The notes: generated by a model from the letters alone, not told the origin. Shown: positions 31,261-43,473, counted from the first letter of the stretch. The stretch: DNA of 64,000 nt from Neolentinus lepideus HHB14362 ss-1 (GCA_001632425.1 KV425553.1:420263-484262); one strand, 5' to 3'. Numbers and translations are program-made.

Positions 31261-33508
31261 GCTCAACAATCGATTATTCAGCGGATACTCGCGCGATGGA
31301 ATCCATCATCATCTTCAGGCCAACAGAGTTGTGTCGCTTTGGTGTGCATTCTGTCCCCTAATCACTCAGTCGCCTTTGAAGACGTCCACCCTTGTAGCGG
31401 GCCGACGCCGTCTTTTGATACGTTCTAATCTGGAGAAGAGCATTTTTGTGTATCTGGAATGTGTTCTTGCGCGTGTTAAAAAGGTGTGTCTGCTGGTGTA
31501 TCTCTTGGAACCGGGGTGCTGGTTAGTCTTGCTGTCTTTGTGCATTAAGTTGGTGGTGAACAGGCGATCTTTGTGGCTTGCTCTCTTCATCACACTACAA
31601 CCTTGAGGCAAGCACTTGCATGAGTGTTGCGTTTCAGTTCCTATGTCATTGACAATGAGCGTTGTGAAGAGAAAACTCGCCTTACACCCTTATCATGATG
31701 TGACCTTTATCACGTGACTTGTCACTCGTAACATGGCGTGTGGCTCTGGAGACAAACGGAAGCTTTTCGAGGAATAAATCTGAAGAAAAATGATGAATCC
31801 AAAAGATGAGAACGCTAAACTGACATCCTTGAATCATTTTGTTACAGCTCACCCTCCGATCCTGAGAGTTACCAGCTCTGTAGACGACGTGGGCGAAGAC
31901 ACGGAAGCAAATTATCGCTAGAGATCGTTCGGCAACGTGTCATTGGGTTTCATTCGGTGGAAGCATAATCATCTCGCTCTGTCTCTGGACTGCTGCACCC
32001 TAGGGAGTCTGGAGTCCTGTTTTCGCAATGTGCTTTCGAATGTGTGGCGGCGGTTGCCGCTGCTTTTGACCCTGCTAATCGACGCGTTGGTGTTCCAATT
32101 TGAGCAACTACGGTGAAAACGAAATCTACTTCGAGCACAGTTGTGTTCTGTTGTGCGTGTCCCGGACAAATCTCTCTGCGAGTCGCCACGTCGTGGAGTC
32201 CGGCGCGAAACGAGCATCGAGTGGACGTTGCCGTGACGGATTCGCGCTCGATGGGATCGGCACTGGTGTATAGAAGACGGATGCTCCAGGAATTAACAGG
32301 ATGGCCGTGGTTATGAAACTGCTATTAGGGACCAAAAGGTTCTGGGCCGTCGTAAGCCAACACTACACATTGTCTCCAGATTTCAGTCGCCGACTGCGCC
32401 GAGACGGGCAACAATCTACACAAATGCACTAAACAATGCACGCCTGATCAAAACCTGAGTTTCCCATGCCCGCTACTCGCGCATAAATTGGAACGCGGGT
32501 TTGACCAGCCCTGCTCCCTCATTTGCCCCTCTATGCCCTTCGTCGCTTGTTGGTTGTCTCTGGTGTCTTTTTCGCTGTTCGTGTCTTGCCTTCGCCCCTG
32601 CTCTCGCCAATGGTCATGCTTCGTAGAGTTGAACCTATCTACCCGTCTTTCAGCCTGGTCATCAATGAAATGCTAGAAGATCCTTTCCATCTCCCTGTCT
32701 ATCAATCCTATTGCAGAGATTACGCCCATGAGCCTTGCCCCCGCCCAACAAACCCGTTGCTAGTGAGTCTTTGTAACCAAGGCATTGTCACGCTTGCGCT
32801 TAATGGTGCCTAGACGACCGCAGACTACAGAAATGAAGCAGAACCACAAGATTTTTCGACAGTGCCAGACTTGTCTTGGGTACGTTTATGTTTTCATGGA
32901 GGCGCGTCATTTGCTCATATCCTGGGCAGTCAGACTTTTGGGCGCCCGACGAGGCAGCTGCCAACCTCCAAGCGGTCTTGGAAAATCGTCGCACTGCCAA
33001 AGGATCAATATCGAGGCGTCGGAGGTTTGCAGACCTTGTTATCGTAAGTCGAACATTGTCATGCCGTAGCTGTCATCGCTCATTCCCAAGGCAGGATCTA
33101 GCCCACACCGTACAAAGAAAATCCAACTCTCTCCTGAGAATGAAGCGCAAGACGAACATGGTCAAAACGGCTGCGCCCAGGAAGGACCTGACTTCCTAGA
33201 CTATTAGATCTCGTCGAGAGCAGTCTGCTTAGAGTTACGTCGCCATGTGCACCGCTAGTGGTCTTAATTGTATCATTTATCTCGCCTGGTGGCCTCACTG
33301 TTTCACAAAGTCCCTGCCGATGCGGGAGTAGAGATAACATCGAATGTCGACCTTGGTCCCGATTCGTACAAGAAATACAACATAGAGCTATATACTACAA
33401 TATGGTAACCGAACGGGGCTGTCTGTTTACTTCTCCATATCCTTCTCCCATGCCTTCTTGACCTATCACGCCACAACCGTCATCAGCACTCTAAATCGAA
33501 ACGAAGCA
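31261..33508. other. Gene-poor region
   Basis: No supported gene. A + strand stretch at 32481-32813 has a TATA-like ATAAATT, a pyrimidine-rich leader and a 96-codon frame (MPLYALRRLLVVSGVFF at 32523) with a possible signal peptide. It has no family match and I do not call it a gene. No repeat was seen. Confidence 0.4.
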
Positions 33509-35686
33509 TTACATCCATTGACAACGTACCTCATTCGCAAGGACCTCGTCATCCAACACCCTGAATCCCAGCATAGCCAGACCCTTAGTAACCGTCAGGC
33601 AAAGCTCATGCGCCTCTTTTGTTCGCGCAGAGGCGGTGAAGCCGGGGGTGTGGTTGCCACCGTTGAGTTCGGTTGGAATGGCTAGAGGATAACGTGACGG
33701 TGAGAAATGGAGATATGAGGTGAGAGGGAGAGGATTTACCGTATGATGGGTGCAAGGAGGGTAACTCTGCGTAATCAGGTAAGACAGCGATTCGGGAAAT
33801 GCTACTTTCATGTGTGGTGTTGAACAGACGTACCGTACGTGACATTGCCGAAGTCTGTAGACCCTCCTATAGCCCCCTCCGCCATCGTCGTCGTCCAATC
33901 ATACCTCGCGCCCATGATCTTCCCATACGTGTGCGCTGTGAAACGTGACACGATGAGTTCCAACTTCCACGTGTTACAAGCCAGTACCTGTGCCAGATGG
34001 TAAATGTGAACGTACCGAGGATACTGTTCTGCCGGAGATCATACTGCGCTTTCCCGAGAGACATTGTCATCCTGCACCCGGTCGCCTGCGCCGCTGCACT
34101 AGAACAATGAAACTCTTCAGCAAGGGCAAGGAAGACAGGGAATGGGACGGGAGCGTACGAGAAGCAAGCCTTGACTCTCTCCCGAAGTACTTCTAGCTCC
34201 GCAAAGGTAGGTGCGCGGACGAGCCAGAGCATTTTGGTGTAATCTGGGATAACTGTGCACGCGCATGAGTCGAAGTTGGACTATGAGTATCGCTCTACCA
34301 CGAATGGAATAGCACATACCGTTGACCGCCAACTCATCTTTGCCGCCCCGTATGACACCGTGGACCCTGTGGGTTGGTTTAACTTGTTGACGGAGGACCG
34401 CGATGTTGGAATACGCGAGGAAGGCAGCGTCCAAAGCGTTCACGCCTTCCCAGGGGGCCGCAGACGCGTGTGCCCTGATACCCGCGCATTCATACTGGGT
34501 TTGCATGGAAAGCGGAGGGGTACAAGGTGCTCACGTGTGCCCAAAGTATTCGATCTCTATTGACTGTACGGCAAGGGAGGGACCGATACCGACTGAGTGG
34601 CTGGGACCAGGACCGGGGTGTGACCTATAGGGAGAAGGGGGGAACTGTGATGAGCGTGGGCGTGGAGGTGAAGGACGTGGACTTACATGACGCATACATC
34701 CATGTCCTTGTACCCACCCCGTTCAATAAGGATGGCTTTTCCAGCTCCTCCTTCTTCCGCTATCCATCAAACACCCCTACATCAGCCCGTCACTCGCACA
34801 TCAATATATGCGCTGACTTACCGGGTGTCCCCAGCAATACAATATTCCCATTGATATTATGCTCTTTCAACGCCTCCCTCACAGCCAGTGCCACACCCAC
34901 ACCGCATATTGCAATCAAGTTATGGCCGCAGGCGTGCCCTATCCCAGGTAGAGCATCCATCTCGGAGTTTATGCCGAGTGTCCGCCCGCCCTTTCCGTTA
35001 GACCACTCAGCGCGCCAGGCGGTGTCGAGGCCGAGGTAGTGCTTGGTGACTTTGAAGCCGTGCGAGGACATGAAGGAAGTTAAAGCATCGTGCGCGTGTC
35101 TACAGAGGAGGGATGGGGTTTAATGGGGTGGACAAGAGGAGGGCAAGAGGGGAGAGCGTACTTTTCTTGGAAGCCGATTTCAGGGTGGTCTACAGGAGCA
35201 GATATCTTCATAACTTACTCTTGTTCAAACGATTATACCCGTGTGGCACGCACCATGGATGTCCAAACTAAGTCTCCTGAGCTCTGGGCTAAACCTGTCC
35301 AGGGCCGACTCTATCGTCTGTACAACCTCCGGCTTGTATATCTCCTCCAAGTCGGTTAGAGTATATCGCGGCAGGGTTTCGTGCGTCTTGCTGTGGGCAA
35401 GGTAGCCATCCGTTTCCCTCAGTGTTGGGATGCCGAAGTCGCAGTACGACTTGTACAAGCAGCCACCCTGTTGGCCAAAACAAAGTACTACCGTCAGATG
35501 ATGAACAACATACGAGGGCTGGAAACTCACCAAGTCTCCTTCAGACTGCACCAGCGTCGGCCTCGAGCCTGATCTATAGCTCGGGCTCCTAATAAAGGGA
35601 TAAGGCTCTACCACAGGTGCCTTGCGAGAGCGCTTGCTGAAACTTGAGAGGAGACTTCCAAAGCAGCCGCTGTTGTGTTCAGACAT
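33509..35686 (-). CDS. Peptidase M20 family amidohydrolase (PM20D2-like)
   Basis: A cytosolic zinc-dependent amidohydrolase/dipeptidase of the M20D class. Start at 35686: [20 protein letters not shown]. After an intron come LRRLSLDIH and [10 protein letters not shown], the family's RxxLHxxPExxxxE motif. Metal ligands are visible in [19 protein letters not shown] and, across an intron, [53 protein letters not shown] and HGVIRGG form the lid domain. The C-terminal part holds [20 protein letters not shown] and STDFGNVTY, with the stop at 33509. The first intron (about 35465-35530) is a multiple of three and stop-free, so an unspliced form would stay in frame. All expected ligands are present. 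The exact substrate cannot be told. Confidence 0.88.
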
Positions 35687-36043
35687 GTTGGTTCAACGCT
35701 ACCGTGTGTGGACTGGAGGGCCGTATATAAGGATGCCATCTCGCAGCCTCGAATCTATGTCAGAAATTTTACAACTGCTGTCCACTTTTCATGCGAATCA
35801 TCAGGATCATCATTCCTCAGTTCTATGACTGTTTGCTTTGATGCGGATTCGGCTTATAATGCTTTGCTGCTTACAACGGTCGGCCAGCCAGGCTTGTACG
35901 GATCATCTCCCACCAGCCCCTTCTTCGAGTGGTATACCAAATTCTACTCTGGACAAAGGGCTGTACAGAGCAATTCTCGCAAGGAAGAGCGCTCGTCTTA
36001 TAGGATCATGGAATCTCGGACAGTATGCTATGATCATGATGGG

Positions 36044-36802
36044 CTATGTCTGCTTTGATATTCTCTGTCTATCTGCCATTTGTCCCCTCTCCTTGACCAT
36101 CCCCGCAACTTTCTTGCCTACATCACTATCAAGTGCTTCGAAACCTTGAATCACCCCCTCCCTATCCCCCGGGCCCATCTCCTGACTCACCTTCCACCGC
36201 CCGCCCATTCTCTCAATCCGCACCTCGATCCCGATAATTGCCTTCTTCAGCAGTTCAATATAACTGGCTGGTGCTTCTTCCACTGACCACGGCTTTTCGT
36301 ACCCCATTATCGTCGTCTCAGCAAAGTGAGACAAGGCAGTGACCTGCGAGGCAAGGAAGGCCGCTGTCGAGGTCGATGTCGAGGAGTAGTAGATGCGCGC
36401 CTTGCCGTACACCTCGACGGCAGCGTAGTCCCAGGTAGGGACCACCTTGCCTGTCGAGGGTTTTGTGGAGACGTAAAATTTCGGGGTCACGTAGTGGTGC
36501 GCGGGTGCGTTGAACAGGATCAGTACCTCTTTCTCCAGCACTTCGCTTTCCCCCTCAGCTGTCAAACTCTCGATGATTGCTTTTGCCTGCGGATTTGCGC
36601 GAGCCATGTGCCCCTTCAGAACGCCCATCTCTGTCTCATTACCTTCACCTTCAATGTCCAGGATCCAGGGGATGTGGCTGGACTGGAGGAGGGGATAATT
36701 AGGCGAGTTGATGGCGGTGGTGAATATTCCGAGTGGGTTCTCCAAGATGAAGGCGCGCATGGTGGGGATATCATGCTCGGCATGGACTGCGCGGAGATAC
36801 AT
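36044..36802 (-). CDS. PaiB-type FMN-binding split-barrel protein
   Basis: A single-exon gene of 252 residues, usual for the PaiB (transcriptional regulator PAI 2 / FMN-binding) family. It begins MYLRAVHAEHDIPTMRAFI, the conserved YxPxxFxxxDxxxxxxFI-like entry. SSHIPWILD and KGHMARANPQA are the barrel and flavin-contact segments. LILFNAPAHHYVTPKFYVST and VPTWDYAAVEVYGKARIYY are the strongest family motifs. The C-terminus (PASYIELLKKAIIGIEVRI, ERMGGRWKVSQ) is the usual KxxQN-like helix region. Despite the name, the fungal proteins are best seen as flavin-binding proteins of unknown reaction. Being intronless among intron-rich neighbours fits a bacterial origin in the past, which is inference. 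Confidence 0.9.
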   Translation of the reverse strand: MYLRAVHAEHDIPTMRAFILENPLGIFTTAINSPNYPLLQSSHIPWILDIEGEGNETEMGVLKGHMARANPQAKAIIESLTAEGESEVLEKEVLILFNAPAHHYVTPKFYVSTKPSTGKVVPTWDYAAVEVYGKARIYYSSTSTSTAAFLASQVTALSHFAETTIMGYEKPWSVEEAPASYIELLKKAIIGIEVRIERMGGRWKVSQEMGPGDREGVIQGFEALDSDVGKKVAGMVKERGQMADRQRISKQT

Positions 36803-37899
36803 GGTAGAACAGTTGAATTGGATCCAACGATGACCAGGGCGTAATGACGTCTACTGGGCCTTTGACCTCTTTGCAGAGAGTGAGCGCCTATCTCGGATCC
36901 CCGTGCGCTCGATCAGAGGCGCCGAATTTTCTCACAGCATTCGAACGGCTTGGATCTCAGAGACTGGACACCAATACATTCAAATTTCACTCTGAATGAT
37001 GTCCGGAACTGCTCGGATATGAGCAGTACCTTCATCCTCGATTCTGAGGAGCTGGCTGATACGCTATGTCATTTTAGCGGCGCTAGCGCTAGTCCTTGCC
37101 TCCCATGGACCATGTTATCAATGTCAATTCGACTGGTATGTTCATTAATAATTCAGATGGATGTAATACATGATCTTAGCGGTGGAAAGGCAATAATAGC
37201 AAAGTAACCGGGCAGAAGACCAAGGCACACGATTATATGGCAAAGATTGCGACCGGCACGTGGCTCAAGGACAACACTTTGATTCTGAGTTGGACCAAGG
37301 TCTTCAGTCCAAATCTTATGGTCGCAAGCATCAATTAGTCCCTGACGTCATCTCCAGCGAGCAACAATAGGAATTATGCACGTTCGACGTCGACAACGAA
37401 GTACTAGTCCTCCCTACTAAGTGAGGGTCGGGATATTCACAGGTACGATGACCCTACACATATACTAACCGGATTGCACTTGCGCCTCCGAATCAGCGAG
37501 TCTATCATAATATTCCCGTATGCCCCTCATACTACTGACGTCAACGTATCTGTAAGCACATACATACATTGTCAAACAACCAAGCGGATGCGTAATCTTA
37601 GGCTATCCAAATCTCGAAAGATCTGAGCGTTGACTTGGCGCTGACTTACCATGGTCGCCCAGTCACGTGTGAAGCTATAGCGTGAAAGAGTAATTTGAGC
37701 AAGCCGGTTACCGCTGTACAGTGATGAAAGTGGCAGAGACATTCATCGACCTTTTGTCTCATGGTAATAGATAACAGTATGCATTCTAATGTAGTGCTTG
37801 CGTTATCACTAAATTCCGGCAATGAACAACAATCATATGAAGTAGCATGGTTTCGGTAGTAGTTACCGGTGATACCAGGCATGGCGGCTCCCGAATGCC
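36803..37899. other. Intergenic region with coding-like fragment
   Basis: There is no supported gene. The + frame from about 37201 to 37338 reads HDYMAKIATGTWLKDNTL and ILSWTKVFSPNLMVASIN before a stop. It looks protein-like but has no identified family and no complete exon structure. The rest looks non-coding; the final part is the promoter of the peroxidase gene. Confidence 0.35.
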
Positions 37900-38782
37900 A
37901 TGAGTCGACGGTTACCCTCATTACTCATCAGATTGCGACCCCTCTCTTTTGTAACTCGTTCGTCTGCGCAACGCTTCGCCCCTGCTCATCCATATTACAA
38001 GTCTCTGAGTGCCCGCTTACCCTCAAGGACGTACGCTACCACTCGTGTCAGTGACCCGCAGCCTACGATGGCGCAAACATTTTACGACCTGAAGGCGGAG
38101 TTGCCCGGAGGGAAGACGCTGGACTTTGCGGACTTGAAAGGCAAGGTCGTGTTGATTGTCAATACGGCGTCGCAGTGGTACGTTCATAGTCTGTCTGAGG
38201 TAGTATCATCGGTTGATCGGGTTGCGACACGAAGTGGTTTCACGCCCCAGTACAAGGGTAGGCTTCCAACATCATGACCATCTACTAGATAGCTCGTGAC
38301 TTATGGATCGCTAGGCTTGCAGAAGCTCTATGAGAAGTACAAGGATAAAGACTTTGTCATCCTCGGCTTTCCCTGCAACCAGGTAGGCAGCTCATTCACT
38401 TCTCATTTCCCGCTCTTACCCCATCGATCATAGTTTGGCGGCCAGGAACCCGGCGACGACAGCGCTATATCCGAATTCTGCACGCTCAATCATGGCGTCT
38501 CCTTCCCTTTGATGAAGAAGTCCGACGTCAATGGCGACAACACGAACGAGGTGTACAAATGGCTGAAGTCGCAGAAGGCGGGCATCCTGGGTCTGACGAG
38601 AATCAAGGTGCGCTCAGCATATTTCTAGTCCTAATGAAAAGACCATATCGCTGAACGACTTTATCGGACGGCAGTGGAACTTCGAGAAGTTCTTGATTGA
38701 TAAGAACGGAAACGTCGTCAACCGCTGGGCGTCGACGACTACCCCTGATGCGATTGACGCAGAGGTTGCCAAGCTTGTATGA
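37900..38782 (+). CDS. Glutathione peroxidase (Cys type), dual-start
   Basis: Reduces hydroperoxides, in fungi usually with thioredoxin. Five exons: 37900-38177, 38235-38257, 38315-38382, 38434-38607 and 38675-38782. ATG at 37900 gives an Arg/Leu/Ser-rich presequence ([17 protein letters not shown]...). A second in-frame ATG at about 38068 begins [18 protein letters not shown], the usual cytosolic start. Two forms, mitochondrial and cytosolic, are therefore likely. The active site [18 protein letters not shown] is complete: the peroxidatic Cys codon TGT is split by the first intron (TG|T). Gln of FPCNQFGGQEPG and Trp/Asn of [12 protein letters not shown] complete the catalytic set. There is Cys, not selenocysteine. 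The gene is intact. Confidence 0.93.
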
Positions 38783-39103
38783 CTGTCCGACCAGGATGAT
38801 AACATAAAGGGAAAGCTGTAAGTTATTGCTCCCGAATTTTAGGCGGTGTAATATTACACGCGAAGTGTGCTACAATATCAGATGAAAGAGATGCATTCAA
38901 GTTATATGCTGGATATAAGTGAAACCGAACTGGCATGTGGGCGTCTTATCCTGTTTTGAATATGTTGACTTTACCCTACCCGAATTCTGGAGGCGATTTA
39001 TTGGCAGGGCTGACCTTAACCCCAAGAGATCGAACATGTTGCAGATGACAAGGCGTTGATATAATGCATATGGAGCGAGTCAGCTGTGAACTTATCTCTG
39101 TGG
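38783..39103. other. Convergent 3' intergenic region
   Basis: This lies between the 3' ends of the peroxidase and DUF1264 genes. It is A/T-rich and no feature is recognised. Confidence 0.5.
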
Positions 39104-40020
39104 CTACTTCTTCAAATCCCTCAAAACAGGCTCAAACACCACCCCCTTGCCCGTTGATTGCCAATCGTCCGCACCATCCAGTGGCTGGTACTCTGGCAAG
39201 TATCCAGCCCTCAACTGTCTTTTGGCTTCCGTGTCCATGCCCCACTTTTGATCCCGTTGCTTGACGAGCTCTGGTGGGATCTGGCCGTCTGCGGTGTACG
39301 CCATCATGAGGTTGGGCGGGCCCAGGGGCAGCTCAGGTGTTTCGTCGATTGCCCAGGTGTGGATGGTCTTGCCATAGGTTTTCTGGAGTTCCAGCATGGC
39401 AGGCTGTTCGGCTACGTCTGTTACTACACCTGGTAGATGGCGCGTGTCAGTGAGCCTCGCTTTGCGAGCGCTTGCAGGCTACCAACCTGGTACGGCGCCT
39501 TTTGCCTGGATTTGTAGAAGTCCGCTCTCGACCTGCAGTTTTCGAGTCGTGTTTGTCTGAGCTGGTCCGCTCCGACAGCCATTGGACGAGCATACCTCGT
39601 ACTTGTGTGAATGCCAGTACTTCTTCTCTTCCGGAGGTAATGACGAGAAGATCTGCCATCCAAGACCGCTTCAATCACCGCCACCTAACACCGGTGGGGT
39701 CATACGTGCCTTCTCCGACACCACGTACTCGATGCCAATGAGCTTTGCGTTGGGTTCGTCAGAGTCATAGATGACGCATTGATGTAGGTCATGGGTGCGG
39801 TGGGTGCAATAGTGGTGGGCCTCAACATGTCGCGTGCGGTCATGACTGTTCAGAGTATCAGGATATTGCCGGCAGGAATCACGAAAAGCACGCACGCATA
39901 GACATGGAAAGCACAGAGGTGCTGGTGGATGGCATTGATGGGTTTGAAGCTCATCATGACTTCGCCTGCGGCAGTGTAGGCAGAGGTGTGATAGGCAGAG
40001 TTCTTGGTCTCTGTATCCAT
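39104..40020 (-). CDS. DUF1264 / oil-body-associated (OBAP) family protein
   Basis: The OBAP family is found on plant oil bodies and widely in fungi; its biochemical role is unknown. Start at 40020: [20 protein letters not shown], then [20 protein letters not shown]. After an intron (GTGCGT...CAG) [18 protein letters not shown] and [20 protein letters not shown] follow, the core family motif with its His cluster. Later exons give [52 protein letters not shown] and [18 protein letters not shown]. The end is DLKK and a stop at 39104. The join [18 protein letters not shown] needs an intron starting GC (GCACGT) rather than GT. Length is usual for the family and no break is evident. Confidence 0.88.
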
Positions 40021-40699
40021 AACGATTTGATGAAACGGTGATTCGAGAGTATGAGAGACTGGTTAAAGATGTCCAGCATAGTATAAGTGAGCTGGCCACA
40101 ACGCCAATTGAAGCCTTAAAGCTTAACGGGTCATCGCAAGCTCGATGACGTCAAGTCCCACGGCATCCTTCTACAGTCCAATCTTGTCCAATGAGAGTAA
40201 ATGGTCATCATAACTTTGTAATTAATGTAAAGTTGACCGCTTTCACTCCATGGCCATAGAGGGTTGACGCCTACCTATTCATCTCTCCCAACTGCGTAGC
40301 CTCTTTTTAAATCAAGGAAATCACCGTATACCAGATGGTTTCAGAGCACTGGAGCTGTGTTTGCTCGGAGACCTTTAGAATGGTCGGCTTTGCAATGACT
40401 GCGAACCACTGCTAAGCCTTCTAAGGTGATGATGGTGTAGCTTGCATAAATACCTTCAGAGATCATGAAGTGCCCCAAACCAAGAGTTGTGTTTACCCTG
40501 GTAAGTAGTCGAACCTATCCCCAGGCGCTGTCTCCCTCCGTTAACGGCTTCCATGACACAGAACAAATATCCCCCTAGTCTTCTTCTCTTGAAAGGGCCA
40601 CACACTCTATCTTCCGTAAGTCGTTCTAACTGATGGTGCATTATCCTTCTTTAACCTCAGGCTGTTAATTTACATTTGCTCGAATTTAGTGTTTACAAT
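40021..40699. other. Divergent intergenic region
   Basis: About 680 bp between the DUF1264 gene and the secreted-protein locus. It carries both promoters. No gene, repeat or RNA is recognised. Confidence 0.5.
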
Positions 40700-41023
40700 A
40701 TGTTCAAATTTATCGTCCTCGCCGTACTCCCTCTGTGCTTGGCGCAATCGTTCAACGTGACTCCTTGGTCCGAGAACAGGTGCCTCGGCAGCTCAACGCT
40801 CGCAAGCTCCGGAGGGCCTAGCGGAAGCGGTTGCATATTCGGACCTCTCGACCAGGATCCGCTGTAATCCGTCGAGACTTCGCTGGATAACTGCACCTTG
40901 TCACTTTACGCCAGCCACTCTTGCGAAGCTGCCCCGGCGCAGATAATCAACCCACCTACCACGGACGCCTGCACTAATGTGCCAAGCGGCTTCCGCGCGT
41001 ACAGCGTGAGCTGCTCGACTTGA
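40700..41023 (+). pseudogene. Small secreted Cys-rich protein with one in-frame stop
   Basis: ATG at 40700 begins MFKFIVLAVLPLCLAQSFNV, a clear signal peptide with a likely cut after LAQ or LCLA. The frame continues WSENRCLGSSTLASSGGP and CIFGPLDQDPL, then meets TAA at 40865-40867. The same frame stays open beyond it for 51 codons (SVETSLDNCTLSLYASHSCE, DACTNVPSGFRAYSVSCST) to TGA at 41021. The downstream part keeps evenly spaced Cys and looks as coding as the upstream part. There is no intron that would remove the stop. It is therefore a very young pseudogene, an allele-specific stop, a sequencing error, or a 55-residue truncated product. Small secreted proteins of this kind are common in Agaricomycetes and their function is unknown. 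Confidence 0.75.
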
Positions 41024-41166
41024 AGACTGCCGATAGAATTGGATACAAAGAGTGTGCGGGTTCTACGTGGGTAAAGTACATGGTATTTGTTACAGAGTAA
41101 TGACTGCGATAGACTCGGACGCAGATGGCCAGCATCTGTACTCAGCACTCAGGTCTCACGAACAGA

Positions 41167-43473
41167 TCATGCGTAGCCGAACGATTCGACATGGAGGGTA
41201 ACGCTTGGGCCACCCTTGAGGACGCCATTTGCGCCGGCGAAGGGGTTGACCTTGAGAGCGGAGCGGACAGCTCTGGCAATGGCTTGCGAACCGCAGACTG
41301 ATGCAACCCATTTTTCAGCACTAGAACAGGAAGAATCGACAAGAGGTGCTTACCTCCGACAGTCATATGACCGTCCGCATTCAACATCTCGTCATACAAG
41401 ATACTGTCGAAGTTGGGTCGCCCGTAGGAAATCTGGACAGCGTGCAAATCAAGCAAACCAGATACACTCGGGCCGCCGCCCAGTTTCTTCTCAGTAAAGA
41501 CGGACTCCTCCGAACGATTAAATGAAGAGCGCAGGGATTGCGCGTCGCTGTCGAACGTGTCAAGCAGTTTCGGGAGGTCGAGCTTCGTGGATGAGGTAAT
41601 ATAAACGGAGATGGACATGGACATCCTGGCAGGCGCCATGGAAATGGCTTTCATGAGGGCAGGGGCGACCCAGCGCAGGTGGCTGGGATCCCGGATGGAC
41701 CATATGAAAAGGACTCTGCGGCAAGTGCCTTTCTTGGCGGCAGCGAGCAGCATTGGCAGTGCGTATGAGATACCAGTACCCCCTATCATCAAATCACAAT
41801 CAATGAAAACTCGCAAACCCGTCAAACACCACATACCAGCAACCACCACTAATTCGTCACTTCCGCTCAAATCCGGCGAGTGTCCGTACGGACCATCAAT
41901 GAGAACAGTGAGGGGATCCTGGCGGCCCTTGGACGCATGATTCGCTAGACGTTTCGTGAAACCAGCTTGGGCATTTATGAGGAAGACGAGGTCGCTCCAG
42001 TGCTCCCGCCCTTTCTCGCTCAGCGGCGACTGTTTCTCCATTTCGCTATCACACAGACTAGCGATGGTGAAGGGGTGCGCTTCGATGGGCAAGCGCGAGA
42101 TGCTGGGCACGATGACGTAGGCGACTTGTCCGGGGGACCAGGAAAAGCCAGGCGGGCGGGGAACGCACAGACGGACGAGGTCGGGTGTGAGCGGCTCGGC
42201 ATAGGCTTTCGTCTCTATGCCTGCGGACGTGATCTCCGGTCTGGCAACGATGTAGGGGGTGAGCTTGAAGTACAGCACCCGCGCAAGACGGATGAAGCGG
42301 TCCAAACCCCACACCAAGAAAGACGGCCAGATGTATTTCTGCAACCTAAGACGTGGTATGTCAGTAAGCCTACCTAAACGTATGAATTAAGTGGTGGAGC
42401 ATACTTGAATTCGGCAAGATGGAAATAACCTCCGAGCAGGATCAAGCTAAAATGCGGTGGTAAGCCTCCTAAATTAGAAAGAGTGCCGGGCGACTCACAA
42501 TGCCAGAGCGAAGTGCGTATAGAAGAAGAACTCATAAGCGGCAGCTCTAACAGGGCGAAGGGATATAACGATCAGAGCTGCGAAACCGAAGCCAGCAAGG
42601 AATCCAAATTGCAGCCACTGCTCAGACGCCTCAGCAGATGTAATCCCAGCGGCGAACTGTATGATGAAACCGTCAAGAATACTCGGGGGTGTAATATCTT
42701 AGTTGCCTCACCTTGGGGCCTGCGTGAATCCAAAGGAGCACGAAGAGCACTCGCGCGGCCATGCGGTGTAAGTTATTCAGCTGATAAGGATAGTCAGCAA
42801 GCATTGGTGCAGTCAAATCTGCCAATCCACCTTCTCGTAACTGACACCGGTCAGGACTGATGTGGCCTCATGTTAGCAGAAGGTCCATACAAGTGGGCGG
42901 GACACTCACGAGAGATGACATTGTTTTTGGTACCAAGAGCAGTAATGAGGGGGAACTGAACAGCCGCTAGCCCACCTGCGCGGTTACTGTAGAACTTCAC
43001 GTCGAAGATCTTCCCTTCGAGGTCAGTAGCTGTAACGCGTTGGTTGATTTCTTAGTTCATCTAGGTACGGGAAAATGCGCACTGTTAAGCAGAGCAAATG
43101 TGAAGATGACGGCCATGTACGCCATGGTGCAGAACACGTCGGACAGACACAGAGAATAAGATTTGCCGATTCGAAGGGTGCATCGGAAAGCCATAACACG
43201 CCAAAGATTGACGAGAGCCAGAGGCAGTCTACGCAAGGACGTCCGGCCGCGCCTGGCGGCCAAGCTCCGTCTCTCTACATCGTCGATAGGAGTCTTGCTC
43301 CATTGAATGCACTTGGAAAGAACGACAGACCCCCAGTGGCAGATCATAATGAGACCAATGAACCCGCCAATGGTATACCAGATTTCCTTGGTGTACAACA
43401 CCGCCAGGGCGATACTGATGGCCTTGTCTGTCAGGCCCTTGGGCATCGCAGGAGGCTCGGCCGGCGAGTTCAT
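41167..43473 (-). CDS. Ferric/cupric reductase (FRE family)
   Basis: A plasma-membrane flavocytochrome that reduces extracellular metal ions with NADPH. Start at 43473: MNSPAEPPAMPKGLTDKAIS; the first helix is IWYTIGGFIGLIMICHWGS. The ferric reductase membrane domain has two His pairs for the two hemes: NNLHRMAARVLFVLLWIHAG (about 42830-42725) and FFYTHFALALLILLGGYFHL (about 42530-42410). The FAD motif is HPFTIAS. The NAD(P) domain shows VLIDGPYGHSPDLSGSDE, then GGTGISYALPMLLAAAKK and, across the last intron, VGVCGSQAIARAVRSALK. It ends VESFGYA and a stop at 41167. All ligands expected for activity are seen. There is no iron-uptake partner gene beside it. Confidence 0.92.

Noticed and set aside
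32523..32813. 96-codon + frame with hydrophobic start and TATA-like upstream sequence
   Set aside because: No family match, no intron support, and composition like the surrounding non-coding sequence.
33509..36802. M20 amidohydrolase and PaiB as a functional pair
   Set aside because: They are neighbours on one strand, but intergenic spacing is large and neither family suggests a shared pathway.
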